From: Betaproteobacteria bacterium
GTDB taxonomy: Bacteria > Pseudomonadota > Gammaproteobacteria > Burkholderiales > Rhodocyclaceae
Length of the DNA stretch: 57,957 nucleotides
Reading direction: 5' to 3'
Assembly: GCA_009780885.1 (NCBI GenBank)
Contig: WQZF01000007.1
Location: forward strand, 1-57,957
Shown: piece after piece, positions 45,419 through 55,746 of the stretch
How positions within the stretch are numbered: position 1 is the stretch's first letter
Layout of the letters: each line of letters opens with the position of its first letter
Notes under the pieces: generated by a model
The model's input: only the letters and a program-made list of their open reading frames with translations
What the model was told of the DNA's origin: nothing
The model's database searches: none
Position numbers and translations under genes: made by a program

Positions 45419-48400
45419 ATGGATGCTGCAACCGAATTCGACGTCGGCCCCTTGGCATGGGTGAAGGGTGAGATCGATCTCAGCCTTGATCGTGCTGGCG
45501 AGTCCTTGCGCCAATATATCGAGAGTGGCGAACTGGCCCAATTAAGGTCTTGCCGTACTCATCTGCATCAGGTCAGTGGCGCGCTCATCATTGTCGGCCT
45601 GGATGGAATTGCCCGGATCTGCAGTGCCCTTGAGAGCCTCCTTGAAGATGTCGAAAACGAAAAATGCTCCGTGGGCGCACCGGAGCTTGTCGACGTAGGA
45701 GAGCGCACCTTACAGGCGCTTCGCCTTTATCTCGACCACCTTCTTCTGGCAGGGCAACCCGATCGGCCTCTCCAACTGTTGCCGCTCTATCGGGAAATAG
45801 GCCAGCTTCAGGGCCATAGGCGAATTTCTCCTACGGATCTTTTCTTCCCCGATCTCAGTTTTCGTCCGCCCCAGCGCAGTACGCCTGTACCCGATTACTC
45901 TGCTGAAGAATTGAAGCAAATACTCCGCAAGGAGCGGGGGCGCTTTCAGCGAGGTCTTCTTTCCTGGCTGCATGGCACAAGAAAGGGAGATAACACTCGC
46001 ACGGCGACCCTTGAGATGCGAGAAGCCATTCGTCGCATTGAAGCTACCCAGGAACAGCCGGGAGCACGCGCCTTCTGGTGGGTTGTACTCGGATTTCTTT
46101 CAGCATTGGCGGAAGGCGCCCTGAGAACTGATACCGATATTGATATCGGCTATTTCTGTTCTCGTATCGATTTGCAAATCCGGCGCCTTCTCGATGGATC
46201 GAAAAATGTCGCTGAACGCTTGATGCGGGATGCTCTTTTCCTGGTCGCGCGGGCTGCCGCCAATGGGAGCAAGGAACCCCAGGTTCATACGATCACCAAG
46301 ATCTATCACCTGAAAGACAGCATTCCGACCGAGAGCACTGCAACAACGACGTCGCAGCAGGAACTGCAACGGCGGATGCGTGAAGCGCTTGCGCTGACCG
46401 AAGAAGCATGGAGCAAGTTCTGCACGGGCACCGGAAAGGCATTACCGCAGTTTCATACCCATGCTGCAAGCCTGTTTCTGATTGCGGAACAATTGGGTCA
46501 CACGGATTTTCGCCGTTTGGCGCAAGCAATCGGCGCCGTTGCCAGTTGGCTCGGCGAAAGGCCCACGCGTTATTCCGAGGCTGTCGGAATGGAGGTTGCT
46601 ACGGCGATCCTGCTTGCACACAACGCACAGGACAATTTCGGCAGCCTCAGCCTGGATTTCGCCCATCAGGTCGACGTCATGGTGGCGCGCATCCATGCCT
46701 GTATCGCGGGAACGCCACCCGTATCGGACAGTGGCGCCACGATCCTTGATGAAATATCCCAGCAGGCGCATGAAAAAATGCTCATGGCCCAAGTGGCACG
46801 TGAGATCCTGAACAACCTCGGGCAAATCGAACAAATCCTCGATGCGTTCTTTCGCGATCCCGAAAAACGCGAAAATCTCCCTGCTCTCGATCTCCTGATC
46901 GACCAGGTCATCGGTGCGCTCGTCATGCTTGGCGAGAATTACGCAGCGACCCAATTGCGGGACTGCGCCGAAAGGATCCGTCATTTCTCCGATCCTGATT
47001 ACCAGCCAAACGAAGCGGATTTTGTCCATATTGCCGACCAGCTTTCCGCGCTCGGTTTCTTTATTGGCGAAATGCAGCATGGCGCTTCCAATTTTGAAGA
47101 ATTTCTGAATCTCACTTCCCGGCGCGACAGGGCAAAGGGAACTGATTCTGCGGAAGAAGGCGAGGCTCAGGAAGCCTTTGGAAGCGTTGAAGCGGAACTC
47201 GAAAAAACGAAACATGAAGCGAGAGCCCTTTTCGAAGCGATCAAGGAGCAGCCACACGATCCACAACTGCGCGAGGATCTGAAGCAGAATCTCGAAAACC
47301 TCAGGAAAGATGCTGATCTGATTGCGGACAGCATGCTCGGGCTTCATGCCCAGGCAGCCCTGTCTGCCTTGTCTTCATTCGAGGAAACTCCCGACGCGGC
47401 TCCGAAGATAGAAAAAGCGATCGTGGAAGGCTTCAAGACTCCGGCCATCGTTACGCCTTCGGAAGAAACATTGCAACTTTCCCAGGCCAGCACCGAAGAC
47501 CTGGATGCCGAGCTTCTTTCGATCTTTATCGAAGAAGCGAAGGAAGTTCTGGAAACCATCGTCCAGAGCGAAGAAGAACTGCGCGAGAGCCCCGACGATA
47601 CCGAGGCGCTGACAACCGTACGCCGCTCCTATCACACCCTGAAGGGTTCAGGGCGCATGGTGGGACTCAAGGATCTTGGCGAAACCGCATGGGCAGTCGA
47701 GCAGGTTCTGAATCTCTGGCTGCGGGAGGAGCGAACGCCAACCCCCGAATTGCTGCAGCTTATCGGAAGTGCCCGGGCCGTTTTCAGCGCGTGGGTCGAG
47801 CATCTCGAATCGGGGCATCCGCTTCCCGATACCCGGGAAGTCGTGGCCCGGGCGGCATCCATGTTGCAGGGAACGAGTGTGCCGAAACCGCAGGTTGTTC
47901 CTGCGGCGCCTCCACCCGTCGCCTCGCCTGAAGATACGATTATTGTCGTGCCTTCCGAAGATCCCGAGCGTACATTCATCATGAATGTGCTCGATGGCCC
48001 CATACACGACATTCCTTCCTCCATCGAAGAGACGGTTATCTTCGACCTGGAAGCGACGGACATTCTCAGTGCCGTTCCCAAGCCCGATGTGCCTGGACTG
48101 CCCGTCGAACTCGCGCCCTTCATTGAAGCAAGCGAATTTGAAGAATCCCGCAGTGACCAGAAATCCGATACCTCCAGGAAAACGGGGCAGGAAGCCGCTG
48201 CTCCCGATATCGCGCTGGAATCCTCCCTGATCGACGGAGGCATCGAATCCATCTCGATTTTGGAGGATTCGCAGCCCGAGACGATCAATGTCGTCGAAAT
48301 TTCCGACTCCACGGGGGACGCCCTTGCGGAACAGGAACCGGAAAGCATCACCGTCGGATTTGACGAACCGGAATCCGCTGATTTCGGCCTCACTTCCGAT

Positions 48401-51400
48401 ACGCAGGCGCTGGAGCAGGCGCCTGCTTCCATGCCTGCGGACGAAATGGTGGCGGAGGAAACCCCCGCCGTCGAAGAGATCGCCGCTGCGGAGGAACCCT
48501 CTGCCGAAACCTTGCCGGAAGCATCGGGAAAACCCCTGGAGCTGAATGTTTCTCCCGTACTCTTCAATATCTTTCTCGAAGAGGCATGGCAACATCTGGC
48601 GACCTTGCATCATGAATTCGGCAATTTCGAAATCGACCCCGAGCAGCCGACAACGCATGCAATCACACGGGCGGCGCACACACTGGGAGGCACTTCGGGA
48701 ACGGTAGGCATCCTGGACATCCGTCACCTCGCCATTGCTCTTGAAAATGCGCTGTTGCGCCGGGATGAGTCCCTGGCGCCTGACAGCCCCGAAGATCTGG
48801 AAGTCGTGGGCAAAGTAATCTTTGCGCTCGAAGCAATGGTTACATCGGTCAGCAAGCAGTACGAACCCCAGGCCCAGCCGGAGCTTATTGATGCGCTGGG
48901 GCGGATCTATCCGCGTCCTCCCCAACAGAAGGAAACGCCTGCCGAACCCGCAGATTCTGCGTTCCGCCTTCCCCAACCCGAAAGCACATCGCCCCCGGTT
49001 ACAGAGGCGGTTGCTTCCGACTATGCGCCGGAAGTGGAGATTATCTCTCCCGTTGCTCCCGGAGCTTCCGCGCTCCCCGCCTCGCCGCTGAAGGACGAGA
49101 TCGACGAACAACTTCTGCCGATCTTCCTGGAAGAGGCCGAAGATCTTTGCTCGGGCATTACCGAGCATTTGAGAAAATGGCGGCAGCATCCGGACGATAT
49201 CGAAATCAGCCGCGTTCTTCACCGCCAGCTTCATACACTGAAGGGCAGTGCGAGGATGACCGGCGCGATGAATCTCGGAGCGCTGACTCATGCCATCGAA
49301 GCCAAGGTAGAACAGGCGCAACATACCGGAAAACCTGCCCCGGAACTGATCGACGACATCGAAAATGCTTTCGATACCGTTGTCCAGATCATCGACTTCC
49401 TGGCGAACGGCGAACCGTTCGAAGCGGGACTCCCAACGACGCCTCTTGCTGCTGCCGATATCTCCGCCGAACCCGTTCCGGAAACGGTTTTGCGCGAGGA
49501 AGAACCCCTCGGGGAAGAAACACCTTTTGAACCGGAGGCAACCGGGATTTCTGTCCCCGAGGAAACGCCGGCCATTCCGGTCGAAGCGCCCTTGGCGGCA
49601 GCGGCAATATCCGCGCCCATTACCGTCGCGCCGAAGATCTCTCCGTCCGTTATCCCGTCTACGGCAAAAACGATTGTATTGCCCGCCGACGATTCCGATG
49701 AGTCTGTTACACAGCAGCACAACCTGCTGCGTGTGCGCGCCGATCTGCTCGACCGGCTGGTCAACGATGCCGGTGAATTGGCCATTACCCGTTCCCGCGT
49801 CGAAGGCGAAATGCGCAGCTTGCGGGAATCGGCGCTCAACCTGACGGAGAACGTCATCCGTCTGCGTCATCAACTGCGTGAGGTCGAAATCCAGGCGGAG
49901 TCGCAAATGCAGTCGCGGCACGCGCACGCCGAGGAAACGCACCTCGAATTCGACCCGCTCGAATTCGACCGCTTCACCCGCTTCCAGGAATTGACGCGGA
50001 TGATGGCAGAAGCCGTCAACGACGTTGCGATGGTAGAGCACAACCTGCTCAGAAGCCTGGATGAAACCAATGCGGCGCTCCTGGCGCAGGCGCGGATGAA
50101 CCGCGAGCTGCAACAGGAACTGATGAACATTCGCATGGTGCCCTTCGCAAGCCAGGTCGACCGCCTCTACCGCCTGGTGCGGCAGACCTCGAAGGAACTG
50201 AAGAAGCGCGCCAATCTCGACATTCGCGGCGACCAGCTTGAAATCGACCGTGGCGTTCTTGACAAAGTCATTCCGCCGCTGGAGCACATGCTGCGCAATG
50301 CAGTTGCCCATGGCATCGAATCCCGCGAGGAACGCCTCGCGGCAGGAAAACCGGAAATCGGCGAAATCACCTTGTTGCTGCTGCAGGAAGGCAACGAAAT
50401 GATCCTGTCGCTCAGCGACGATGGCGCCGGCATTGATTTTGAACGTATCCGCGCGCGGGGCATCGAGGCCGGCCTGATCAGCGATACCGATACCATCGAC
50501 CAGTCGATTCTCGTCGAATTGATTTTCCGGCCCGGAATCTCGGCAGCGAAAGAGATCAGCCAGATTTCCGGTCGCGGGATCGGCATGGATGTCGTTCGCA
50601 CCGCAGTCACCTCGCTGGGCGGCCGCATCGAAATTTCTTCGACGCGCGGCCAGGGCTCCACCTTCCGGTTCTACATCCCGCTGACCCTGGCGGTAACCCA
50701 GGCATTGCTGATTCAGGCCGGCGCCAATATGTACGCCCTCCCGTCGGCCATGATCGAGCAGATACGGGAAATCAAGGCTTCCGAACTGGCGCAGATACAG
50801 GAAATCGGCGAAACCGAGTGGCACGGAAACCACTATCCCTATCATTTCCTGCCGCATCTGCTCGGCGAATTGAACACCTTGCCGGAAACGCACAACCTGT
50901 ACTGGGTGCTGTATCTGCGTTCCGGGAACCAACGTGTTGCCGTACATGTCGATACCCTGCACGGCAACCAGGAAATCGTCGTCAAGAATATCGGCCCGCA
51001 ACTTTCCCGCGTCGTCGGTATTGCCGGCGCCACCGTGCTTGGCGATGGACGTGTCATTCTCATTCTCAACCCCGTGGCGCTGGCAAGCCGTGCGCCATCA
51101 TTGATGCTGATCGCTGCGGAAGCCTCGCTCCCCACCCCGGCGAGAGGAGTCATGGAAGCGCCGAAGGCGGTCACCCAACCCACGATCATGGTGGTCGACG
51201 ACTCGCTGACGGTGCGCAAGATCACGGGGCGCCTGCTGGCTCGCCATGGGTATCAGGTCTTGACGGCAAAGGATGGAGTCGATGCGCTGGAGCAATTGCT
51301 CGACATCGTGCCCGATGTCATGCTGGTCGATATCGAAATGCCGCGCATGGACGGTTTCGATCTGACCCGCAACATCCGTTCCGATCAGCGCTTGAAGGAC

Positions 51401-51553
51401 ATCCCGATCATCATGATCACCTCGCGCACTGCCGAGAAGCATCGCACCTACGCCTTTGAGATAGGCGTCAACCATTATCTGGGCAAACCCTACCAGGAAG
51501 ACGAGCTGGTGCATCTGGTCAGCGGTTACGTCAAGTCAAGGCGGCCTTCATAA
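45419..51553 (+). CDS. chpA: ChpA/PilL hybrid sensor kinase of the pilus chemosensory system
   Basis: A 2044-residue CheA-like histidine kinase. Three clear Hpt domains have phospho-His near residues 737 (YHTLKGSGRM), 1086 (AAHTLGGTSG) and 1271 (LHTLKGSARM); a degenerate Hpt-like region lies at about 30-60. Acid linkers of low complexity separate them (about 850-1040, 1340-1430). Then come a dimerisation region, HATPase (LRNAVAHGIESREE, about 1625; DDGAGIDFERI), a CheW domain (about 1755-1885) and a C-terminal receiver with LVDIEMPRMDG (about 1967). Start ATG 45419 has AGGGGAG upstream. Phosphorylates PilG and PilH. Confidence 0.93.
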   Translation: MDAATEFDVGPLAWVKGEIDLSLDRAGESLRQYIESGELAQLRSCRTHLHQVSGALIIVGLDGIARICSALESLLEDVENEKCSVGAPELVDVGERTLQALRLYLDHLLLAGQPDRPLQLLPLYREIGQLQGHRRISPTDLFFPDLSFRPPQRSTPVPDYSAEELKQILRKERGRFQRGLLSWLHGTRKGDNTRTATLEMREAIRRIEATQEQPGARAFWWVVLGFLSALAEGALRTDTDIDIGYFCSRIDLQIRRLLDGSKNVAERLMRDALFLVARAAANGSKEPQVHTITKIYHLKDSIPTESTATTTSQQELQRRMREALALTEEAWSKFCTGTGKALPQFHTHAASLFLIAEQLGHTDFRRLAQAIGAVASWLGERPTRYSEAVGMEVATAILLAHNAQDNFGSLSLDFAHQVDVMVARIHACIAGTPPVSDSGATILDEISQQAHEKMLMAQVAREILNNLGQIEQILDAFFRDPEKRENLPALDLLIDQVIGALVMLGENYAATQLRDCAERIRHFSDPDYQPNEADFVHIADQLSALGFFIGEMQHGASNFEEFLNLTSRRDRAKGTDSAEEGEAQEAFGSVEAELEKTKHEARALFEAIKEQPHDPQLREDLKQNLENLRKDADLIADSMLGLHAQAALSALSSFEETPDAAPKIEKAIVEGFKTPAIVTPSEETLQLSQASTEDLDAELLSIFIEEAKEVLETIVQSEEELRESPDDTEALTTVRRSYHTLKGSGRMVGLKDLGETAWAVEQVLNLWLREERTPTPELLQLIGSARAVFSAWVEHLESGHPLPDTREVVARAASMLQGTSVPKPQVVPAAPPPVASPEDTIIVVPSEDPERTFIMNVLDGPIHDIPSSIEETVIFDLEATDILSAVPKPDVPGLPVELAPFIEASEFEESRSDQKSDTSRKTGQEAAAPDIALESSLIDGGIESISILEDSQPETINVVEISDSTGDALAEQEPESITVGFDEPESADFGLTSDTQALEQAPASMPADEMVAEETPAVEEIAAAEEPSAETLPEASGKPLELNVSPVLFNIFLEEAWQHLATLHHEFGNFEIDPEQPTTHAITRAAHTLGGTSGTVGILDIRHLAIALENALLRRDESLAPDSPEDLEVVGKVIFALEAMVTSVSKQYEPQAQPELIDALGRIYPRPPQQKETPAEPADSAFRLPQPESTSPPVTEAVASDYAPEVEIISPVAPGASALPASPLKDEIDEQLLPIFLEEAEDLCSGITEHLRKWRQHPDDIEISRVLHRQLHTLKGSARMTGAMNLGALTHAIEAKVEQAQHTGKPAPELIDDIENAFDTVVQIIDFLANGEPFEAGLPTTPLAAADISAEPVPETVLREEEPLGEETPFEPEATGISVPEETPAIPVEAPLAAAAISAPITVAPKISPSVIPSTAKTIVLPADDSDESVTQQHNLLRVRADLLDRLVNDAGELAITRSRVEGEMRSLRESALNLTENVIRLRHQLREVEIQAESQMQSRHAHAEETHLEFDPLEFDRFTRFQELTRMMAEAVNDVAMVEHNLLRSLDETNAALLAQARMNRELQQELMNIRMVPFASQVDRLYRLVRQTSKELKKRANLDIRGDQLEIDRGVLDKVIPPLEHMLRNAVAHGIESREERLAAGKPEIGEITLLLLQEGNEMILSLSDDGAGIDFERIRARGIEAGLISDTDTIDQSILVELIFRPGISAAKEISQISGRGIGMDVVRTAVTSLGGRIEISSTRGQGSTFRFYIPLTLAVTQALLIQAGANMYALPSAMIEQIREIKASELAQIQEIGETEWHGNHYPYHFLPHLLGELNTLPETHNLYWVLYLRSGNQRVAVHVDTLHGNQEIVVKNIGPQLSRVVGIAGATVLGDGRVILILNPVALASRAPSLMLIAAEASLPTPARGVMEAPKAVTQPTIMVVDDSLTVRKITGRLLARHGYQVLTAKDGVDALEQLLDIVPDVMLVDIEMPRMDGFDLTRNIRSDQRLKDIPIIMITSRTAEKHRTYAFEIGVNHYLGKPYQEDELVHLVSGYVKSRRPS

Positions 51554-51591
51554 GAAGCGCGAATACTTCGGATTGCCCACATAGTGCAAGC

Positions 51592-51614
51592 AGCGCCTTC
51601 AACCTGAAGGCGCT
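51592..51614 (+). terminator. Terminator of the pilG-chpA operon
   Basis: AGCGCCTTC (51592-51600) and GAAGGCGCT (51606-51614) form a perfect 9-bp stem with loop AACCT, followed by ATTTATTTAAA. It lies 39 bases after the chpA stop. AT-rich repeat copy 4 begins 13 bases later. Confidence 0.8.
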
Positions 51615-51626
51615 ATTTATTTAAAC

Positions 51627-51706
51627 AATTTTCCAGATTTGTTTAAATAATTCTTTAGTATGAATCCCTACTGTAGCGAAACATTATTTAAACAAATTTA
51701 GAAAAT
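51627..51706 (+). repeat. AT-rich inverted-end repeat, copy 4
   Basis: An 80-bp element: left arm AATTTTCCAGATTTG (two changes from the consensus AATTTTCTAAATTTG), core CCTACTGTAGCG (about 51668-51679) and an intact right arm ending AAATTTAGAAAAT. Lies between chpA and yqgE, just after the terminator. Confidence 0.85.
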
Positions 51707-51786
51707 ATTGCAAGAAAAACAAGGTAGTTGAAGAAAAAAATCAATACTCGATCCAGGCTCGAAGGGTTTTGCTGCACCCGGCTCAT

Positions 51787-51887
51787 CCTGCAAACTTGCG
51801 GGCGCCTCCTTCGGGAGGCTGTGACAACAGGACAAATCAAAGGCTCTCGGGAGGGTCGTTCACAAAGTATGAGGATTCCCGGGAATC
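51787..51887 (+). promoter_or_regulatory. yqgE leader: two hairpins and a 14-bp palindrome
   Basis: Two adjacent small hairpins: CCTGCA / TGCGGG (about 51787-51802) and GCCTCC-TTCG-GGAGGC (51804-51819, a stable UUCG tetraloop). Further on, GATTCCCGGGAATC (51874-51887) is a perfect 14-bp palindrome, followed by TATAGAAT (51890-51897), a possible -10 box right before the yqgE ATG at 51904. The palindrome is a candidate operator. The 350-base gap between chpA and yqgE holds no gene. Confidence 0.4.
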
Positions 51888-51903
51888 GCTATAGAATGAG
51901 GTT

Positions 51904-52464
51904 ATGAAAGTCGTCAATCTTACCGACCATTTCCTTATCGCCATGCCGGCGATGGCGGATCCTTATTTTGCGAAAACACTGGTCTATATCTGCGAGCATA
52001 ACGAACGCGGCGCGCTCGGCATCATCGTCAACCGTCCGATCGACATCAATCTTGCCTCGCTGTTTGAAAAGATAGACCTCCCGCTCAAGGCCGGCGGCTT
52101 TTCCGAAATGCCTGTCTATTTTGGCGGTCCGGTCCAGACCGATCGCGGATTCGTCCTGCACAGCCCTGTCGGCGGCTGGCAGTCGACGCTGGCGATCAAT
52201 GGCAATATCGGCCTGACCAGCTCGCGCGACGTCCTGCAATCCGTCGGGGACGAGGGGCAGCCACGGGAAATCCTGGTTTCACTCGGTTATGCCGGTTGGG
52301 CGGCGGGGCAAATCGAATACGAACTGACCCAGAATGCCTGGCTTTCCGTTCCTGCGCAGCCGGACATCATTTTCAATCTCCCTTGCGAGGAGCGCCGCGA
52401 CGCAGCAGCGCGCGCGCTTGGCGTTGATCTCACTCATCTCGCGGATGGCGCGGGGCATGCCTGA
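51904..52464 (+). CDS. yqgE: YqgE/AlgH family protein
   Basis: A 186-residue protein of the UPF0301/DUF179 family. [20 protein letters not shown] and [18 protein letters not shown] are the conserved N-terminal stretches, and [13 protein letters not shown] the C-terminal one. Its biochemical function is not settled. Overlaps ruvX by 8 bases, a very common pairing. Confidence 0.93.
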   Translation: MKVVNLTDHFLIAMPAMADPYFAKTLVYICEHNERGALGIIVNRPIDINLASLFEKIDLPLKAGGFSEMPVYFGGPVQTDRGFVLHSPVGGWQSTLAINGNIGLTSSRDVLQSVGDEGQPREILVSLGYAGWAAGQIEYELTQNAWLSVPAQPDIIFNLPCEERRDAAARALGVDLTHLADGAGHA

Positions 52465-52960
52465 AACCGTGAGTGCCGCCTCCGGCGCAATTTCCGGAAC
52501 CATCCTTGCGTTCGACTTTGGAGAAAAACGGATCGGAGTCGCTGTTGGCGAATCCTCGTTGCGGCAGGCGCATCCCCTGACCGTGATCCAGAACACAACC
52601 CGTATTGCACGCTTTGCCGCAATTGCCGCGCTGATCGACGAATGGAAACCCGTCCTCCTGGTCGTCGGCCTGCCTACCGCCCACGACGGTACTGCCCATG
52701 AAATGACCCAACGTTGCACGCGCTTCGGCAATCAGTTGCGCGGGCGTTTCAACCTGCCGGTGGACTTCGTCGACGAACGCTTCACTTCGATCGAAGCCGA
52801 ATCCCTGCTGCGGGCCTCGGGACGCGGCACGCGCAAGACAAAGCCACATGTCGATGCGGTCGCTGCGCAAGTCATCCTGCAAAGCTATCTTGAGACTCCC
52901 CCGGTCGTCGCGTACGATCTCCGGAGCGTTTCCTGCGCCTTCTCCCCCATTTCCCCCTGA
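52457..52960 (+). CDS. ruvX: Holliday junction resolvase-like RuvX (YqgF)
   Basis: A 167-residue RNase H-fold nuclease. [17 protein letters not shown] holds the first catalytic Asp, [15 protein letters not shown] the middle motif, [14 protein letters not shown] the catalytic Glu and [17 protein letters not shown] the last Asp. YqgF proteins act in pre-16S rRNA processing. Start ATG 52457 lies within yqgE. Confidence 0.92.
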   Translation: MPETVSAASGAISGTILAFDFGEKRIGVAVGESSLRQAHPLTVIQNTTRIARFAAIAALIDEWKPVLLVVGLPTAHDGTAHEMTQRCTRFGNQLRGRFNLPVDFVDERFTSIEAESLLRASGRGTRKTKPHVDAVAAQVILQSYLETPPVVAYDLRSVSCAFSPISP

Positions 52961-52974
52961 TCCTTGCCTCCATC

Positions 52975-53472
52975 ATGTCCCTTCCCGAATTCCCCGATGC
53001 CGAAGCCCAATGCCGGGCGCTGGCCGATTTGATTCGTCCCGAAATTTCTCCCGAAACCCTGTTGGTTGGCATTCACTCCGGCGGAGTATGGATTGCCGAA
53101 CGCCTGTCCGGGCTGCTCGGGCTCTCCTCGGAAATCGGTCAGATCGACGTTTCGTTCTATCGCGATGATTTCGCCGAAAAGGGGCTGCATCCCCAGATCA
53201 GGCCGACCGTCATTCCCTTTCCCATCGAAGGCTGCCACATCCTGCTTGTCGACGATGTTCTCTACACAGGGCGCACCACGCGAGCGGCGATCAACGAACT
53301 TTTCGACTATGGACGCCCCGCGTCGGTGCGGCTGGCCGTCCTCGCCGACCGGGGAGAACGGGAACTGCCGATTGCCGCGCAATTCTGCGTCTGGGATGTG
53401 AGGCTTGACCGGGCACAGATTCTCGTCCTCGACAAGAACGGGGATCATCTATCGTGGAAGATCGAGCAATGA
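52975..53472 (+). CDS. pyrR: PyrR, uracil phosphoribosyltransferase / pyr regulator
   Basis: A 165-residue type I phosphoribosyltransferase. The PRPP loop is [40 protein letters not shown] is the PyrR signature. In Bacillus it binds pyr leader RNA; in Gram-negative bacteria its regulatory role is less clear. No PyrR-type leader hairpin is obvious upstream, since it sits inside the ruvX-pyrB unit. Overlaps pyrB by 4 bases. Confidence 0.92.
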   Translation: MSLPEFPDAEAQCRALADLIRPEISPETLLVGIHSGGVWIAERLSGLLGLSSEIGQIDVSFYRDDFAEKGLHPQIRPTVIPFPIEGCHILLVDDVLYTGRTTRAAINELFDYGRPASVRLAVLADRGERELPIAAQFCVWDVRLDRAQILVLDKNGDHLSWKIEQ

Positions 53473-54470
53473 CCAGCGCGCAAAGAAATCCGCAACTCAA
53501 CGCCAACGGCGAACTTTGCCACCTCCTCTCGATCGGCGGCCTGCCGCGCGAGATCGTCGTGCATATTCTCGATACCGCCGAATCCTTTTTCGAGATTTCC
53601 GACCGCGATGTCAAAAAGGTGCCGCTGCTGCGCGGAAAGAGCGTTTTCAACCTCTTCTTCGAAAACTCCACGCGCACCCGCACCACCTTTGAAATCGCCG
53701 CCAAGCGCCTGTCTGCCGACGTCATCAATCTCGATGTGGCGCGTTCCTCGACCTCCAAGGGAGAAACGCTGCTCGACACCATCGACAACCTCGTCGCCAT
53801 GCACGCCGATACCTTCGTCGTCCGTCACGCCACTTCCGGAGCGCCGTATCTGATCGCCGAGCATCTCGCCCGCACCGGGCGCGATGAGGTACATGTCGTC
53901 AATGCGGGCGACGGGCGGCACGCCCACCCCACCCAGGGCCTGCTCGACATGTACACCATTCGCCACTACAAGAAAGACTTCTCCGGCCTGAAAGTGGCCG
54001 TCGTCGGCGATATTCTCCACTCCCGCGTTGCCCGTTCCGATATCGATGCCTTGTCGACGCTTGGCGTCGAGGAAATCCGGGCCATCGGGCCGCGCACCCT
54101 GCTGCCGCCTCATCTGGAAGAAATGAATTCCGCCTGCGTTTCCGGTACCCGTGTGCGTGTTTTCAACGACATGAGCGAAGGCTTGCGCGATTGCGATGTT
54201 GTCATCATGCTGCGCCTGCAGAACGAACGCATGACCGGCGCGCTGCTCCCTTCGGCGCGTGAATATTTCCGCTGCTACGGACTGACGCCGGAAAAGCTGG
54301 CGCTCGCGAAGGCTGACGCCATCGTCATGCACCCCGGGCCGATGAATCGCGGGATCGAAATCGACTCTGCCGTCGCCGACGGGAATCAGGCAGTCATCCT
54401 GCCCCAGGTTTCCTTTGGCATCGCGGTGCGTATGGCGGTATTGAGCATTGTCGCCGGGAGCGGAAAATGA
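53469..54470 (+). CDS. pyrB: Aspartate carbamoyltransferase catalytic subunit
   Basis: A 333-residue transcarbamylase. [19 protein letters not shown] is the carbamoyl-phosphate site, [16 protein letters not shown] and [20 protein letters not shown] are the domain contacts, and [12 protein letters not shown] the aspartate loop. Start at ATG 53469 in overlap with pyrR. The pairing with a degenerate dihydroorotase gene suggests the large Pseudomonas-type ATCase made of PyrB and PyrC' subunits. Confidence 0.94.
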   Translation: MTSAQRNPQLNANGELCHLLSIGGLPREIVVHILDTAESFFEISDRDVKKVPLLRGKSVFNLFFENSTRTRTTFEIAAKRLSADVINLDVARSSTSKGETLLDTIDNLVAMHADTFVVRHATSGAPYLIAEHLARTGRDEVHVVNAGDGRHAHPTQGLLDMYTIRHYKKDFSGLKVAVVGDILHSRVARSDIDALSTLGVEEIRAIGPRTLLPPHLEEMNSACVSGTRVRVFNDMSEGLRDCDVVIMLRLQNERMTGALLPSAREYFRCYGLTPEKLALAKADAIVMHPGPMNRGIEIDSAVADGNQAVILPQVSFGIAVRMAVLSIVAGSGK

Positions 54471-55723
54471 AAATTGCGATCAAAAATGCCAGAGTTGTCG
54501 ACCCTCGCAGCCGGCTCGATGCCCTGCGCAACCTTTTTCTCGCCGATGGGCGCATCGCCGCCGTCACCGAAGTCAGCGTCGTTCCGGAAGGCTTTGCCGA
54601 TGCCCGGCAGATCAATGCCAGCAACCTTCTCGTTTGCCCCGGCCTGATCGACCTTTGCGCCCGCCTTCCCGATCTTGAGAACGAACTCGCGGCGGCGGCA
54701 GCAGGCGGCATCACTACACTTGCCTGCCCGCCCGACACGACTCCGCCGCTCGACGAAGCCCGCCTGGTCGAGCGCCTCCGCCACCGCAGCGAACAATCCG
54801 GGCTGGCCCGCATGTTCCCGCTCGGCGCGCTGACCCAGGGGCTGGTGGGAGAAAAACTCACGGAAATGGTCAAGCTCGCCAATGCTGGCTGCATTGCCTT
54901 TTCGCAGGCCAGCGCGCCGCTGCCCGATACCCTGGTGCTCTGGCGTGCCCTGCAATATGCCGCCACTTTCGGTTTTTCCGTATGGCTGCGCCCGAAGGAC
55001 GCCCGCCTGGCCTTTGAAGGCGCCGCCCACGACGGAGCGGTCGCCGCGCGCCTCGGGCTGCCCGGCATTCCCGTCAGCGCCGAAACGGTTGCCATTGCCA
55101 CCGTGTTGCAACTGGCGCGGGATACCGGCGCCCGGCTGCATCTCACCCGCATTTCCTCGGCGGAAGGCATCGCGCTCATCCGCCGCGCCAGGGAAGAAGG
55201 GCAGGCGATCACCTGCGACGTCGGCATTCATCACCTGCATCTGGATGAAAGCGAGATAGGCTATTTCGACACCAACGCCCGCTTCGATCCGCCCTTGCGT
55301 TCCGCCGCCGACCGCGCAGCGCTTTCTGCCGCTGCCGCCGAAGGAGTGCTTGCCATCTGTTCCGACCACACGCCGGTCAGCGACGATGGCAAACATCTCC
55401 CCTTTGCCGAAGCCCTTCCCGGAGCTGTCGGACTCGAACTTTTGCTGCCGCTGGTCCTGCGTTGGGCCAAGCAGGAAAATATTCCGCTGACCACGGCGCT
55501 GGCGCGCGTCACCTGCGATGCTGCCGCAATTCTCGGACTCGATGCCGGACATCTCAGCCCCGGCGCGGCGGCCGACCTGTGCATTTTCGACCCGCAAGCC
55601 TCCTGGCAAGCCGGCGCGCAAACGCTGCGCACCCAAGGCAAGAACACTCCGTTCAGCGGGCAGACCCTGCGCGGCAGGGTGCAAATGACCTTCATCAACG
55701 GACAACTCGTCTTTTCCCGCTGA
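54467..55723 (+). CDS. pyrX: Dihydroorotase-like PyrC' (pyrX), probably inactive ATCase subunit
   Basis: A 418-residue amidohydrolase-fold protein. At the metal site the usual DxHxH is DLCAR (62-66), so both histidines are replaced (Cys64, Arg66). The later carbamylated-lysine and His positions are also unlike active enzymes, though ICSDHTPV is kept. In Pseudomonas such a degenerate dihydroorotase homologue is needed to assemble ATCase with PyrB. The 4-base overlap with pyrB supports a joint complex. A true dihydroorotase should be encoded elsewhere. Confidence 0.85.
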   Translation: MKIAIKNARVVDPRSRLDALRNLFLADGRIAAVTEVSVVPEGFADARQINASNLLVCPGLIDLCARLPDLENELAAAAAGGITTLACPPDTTPPLDEARLVERLRHRSEQSGLARMFPLGALTQGLVGEKLTEMVKLANAGCIAFSQASAPLPDTLVLWRALQYAATFGFSVWLRPKDARLAFEGAAHDGAVAARLGLPGIPVSAETVAIATVLQLARDTGARLHLTRISSAEGIALIRRAREEGQAITCDVGIHHLHLDESEIGYFDTNARFDPPLRSAADRAALSAAAAEGVLAICSDHTPVSDDGKHLPFAEALPGAVGLELLLPLVLRWAKQENIPLTTALARVTCDAAAILGLDAGHLSPGAAADLCIFDPQASWQAGAQTLRTQGKNTPFSGQTLRGRVQMTFINGQLVFSR

Positions 55724-55746
55724 ACCCTTTTCAGGAGATCATCCCC

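Noticed and set aside
47648-51001. Very long minus-strand open frame of 1117 codons opposite chpA
   Set aside because: It is the shadow of a GC-rich gene: low-complexity Arg/Gly/Phe-rich product, no domain, and the plus strand has full ChpA domains.
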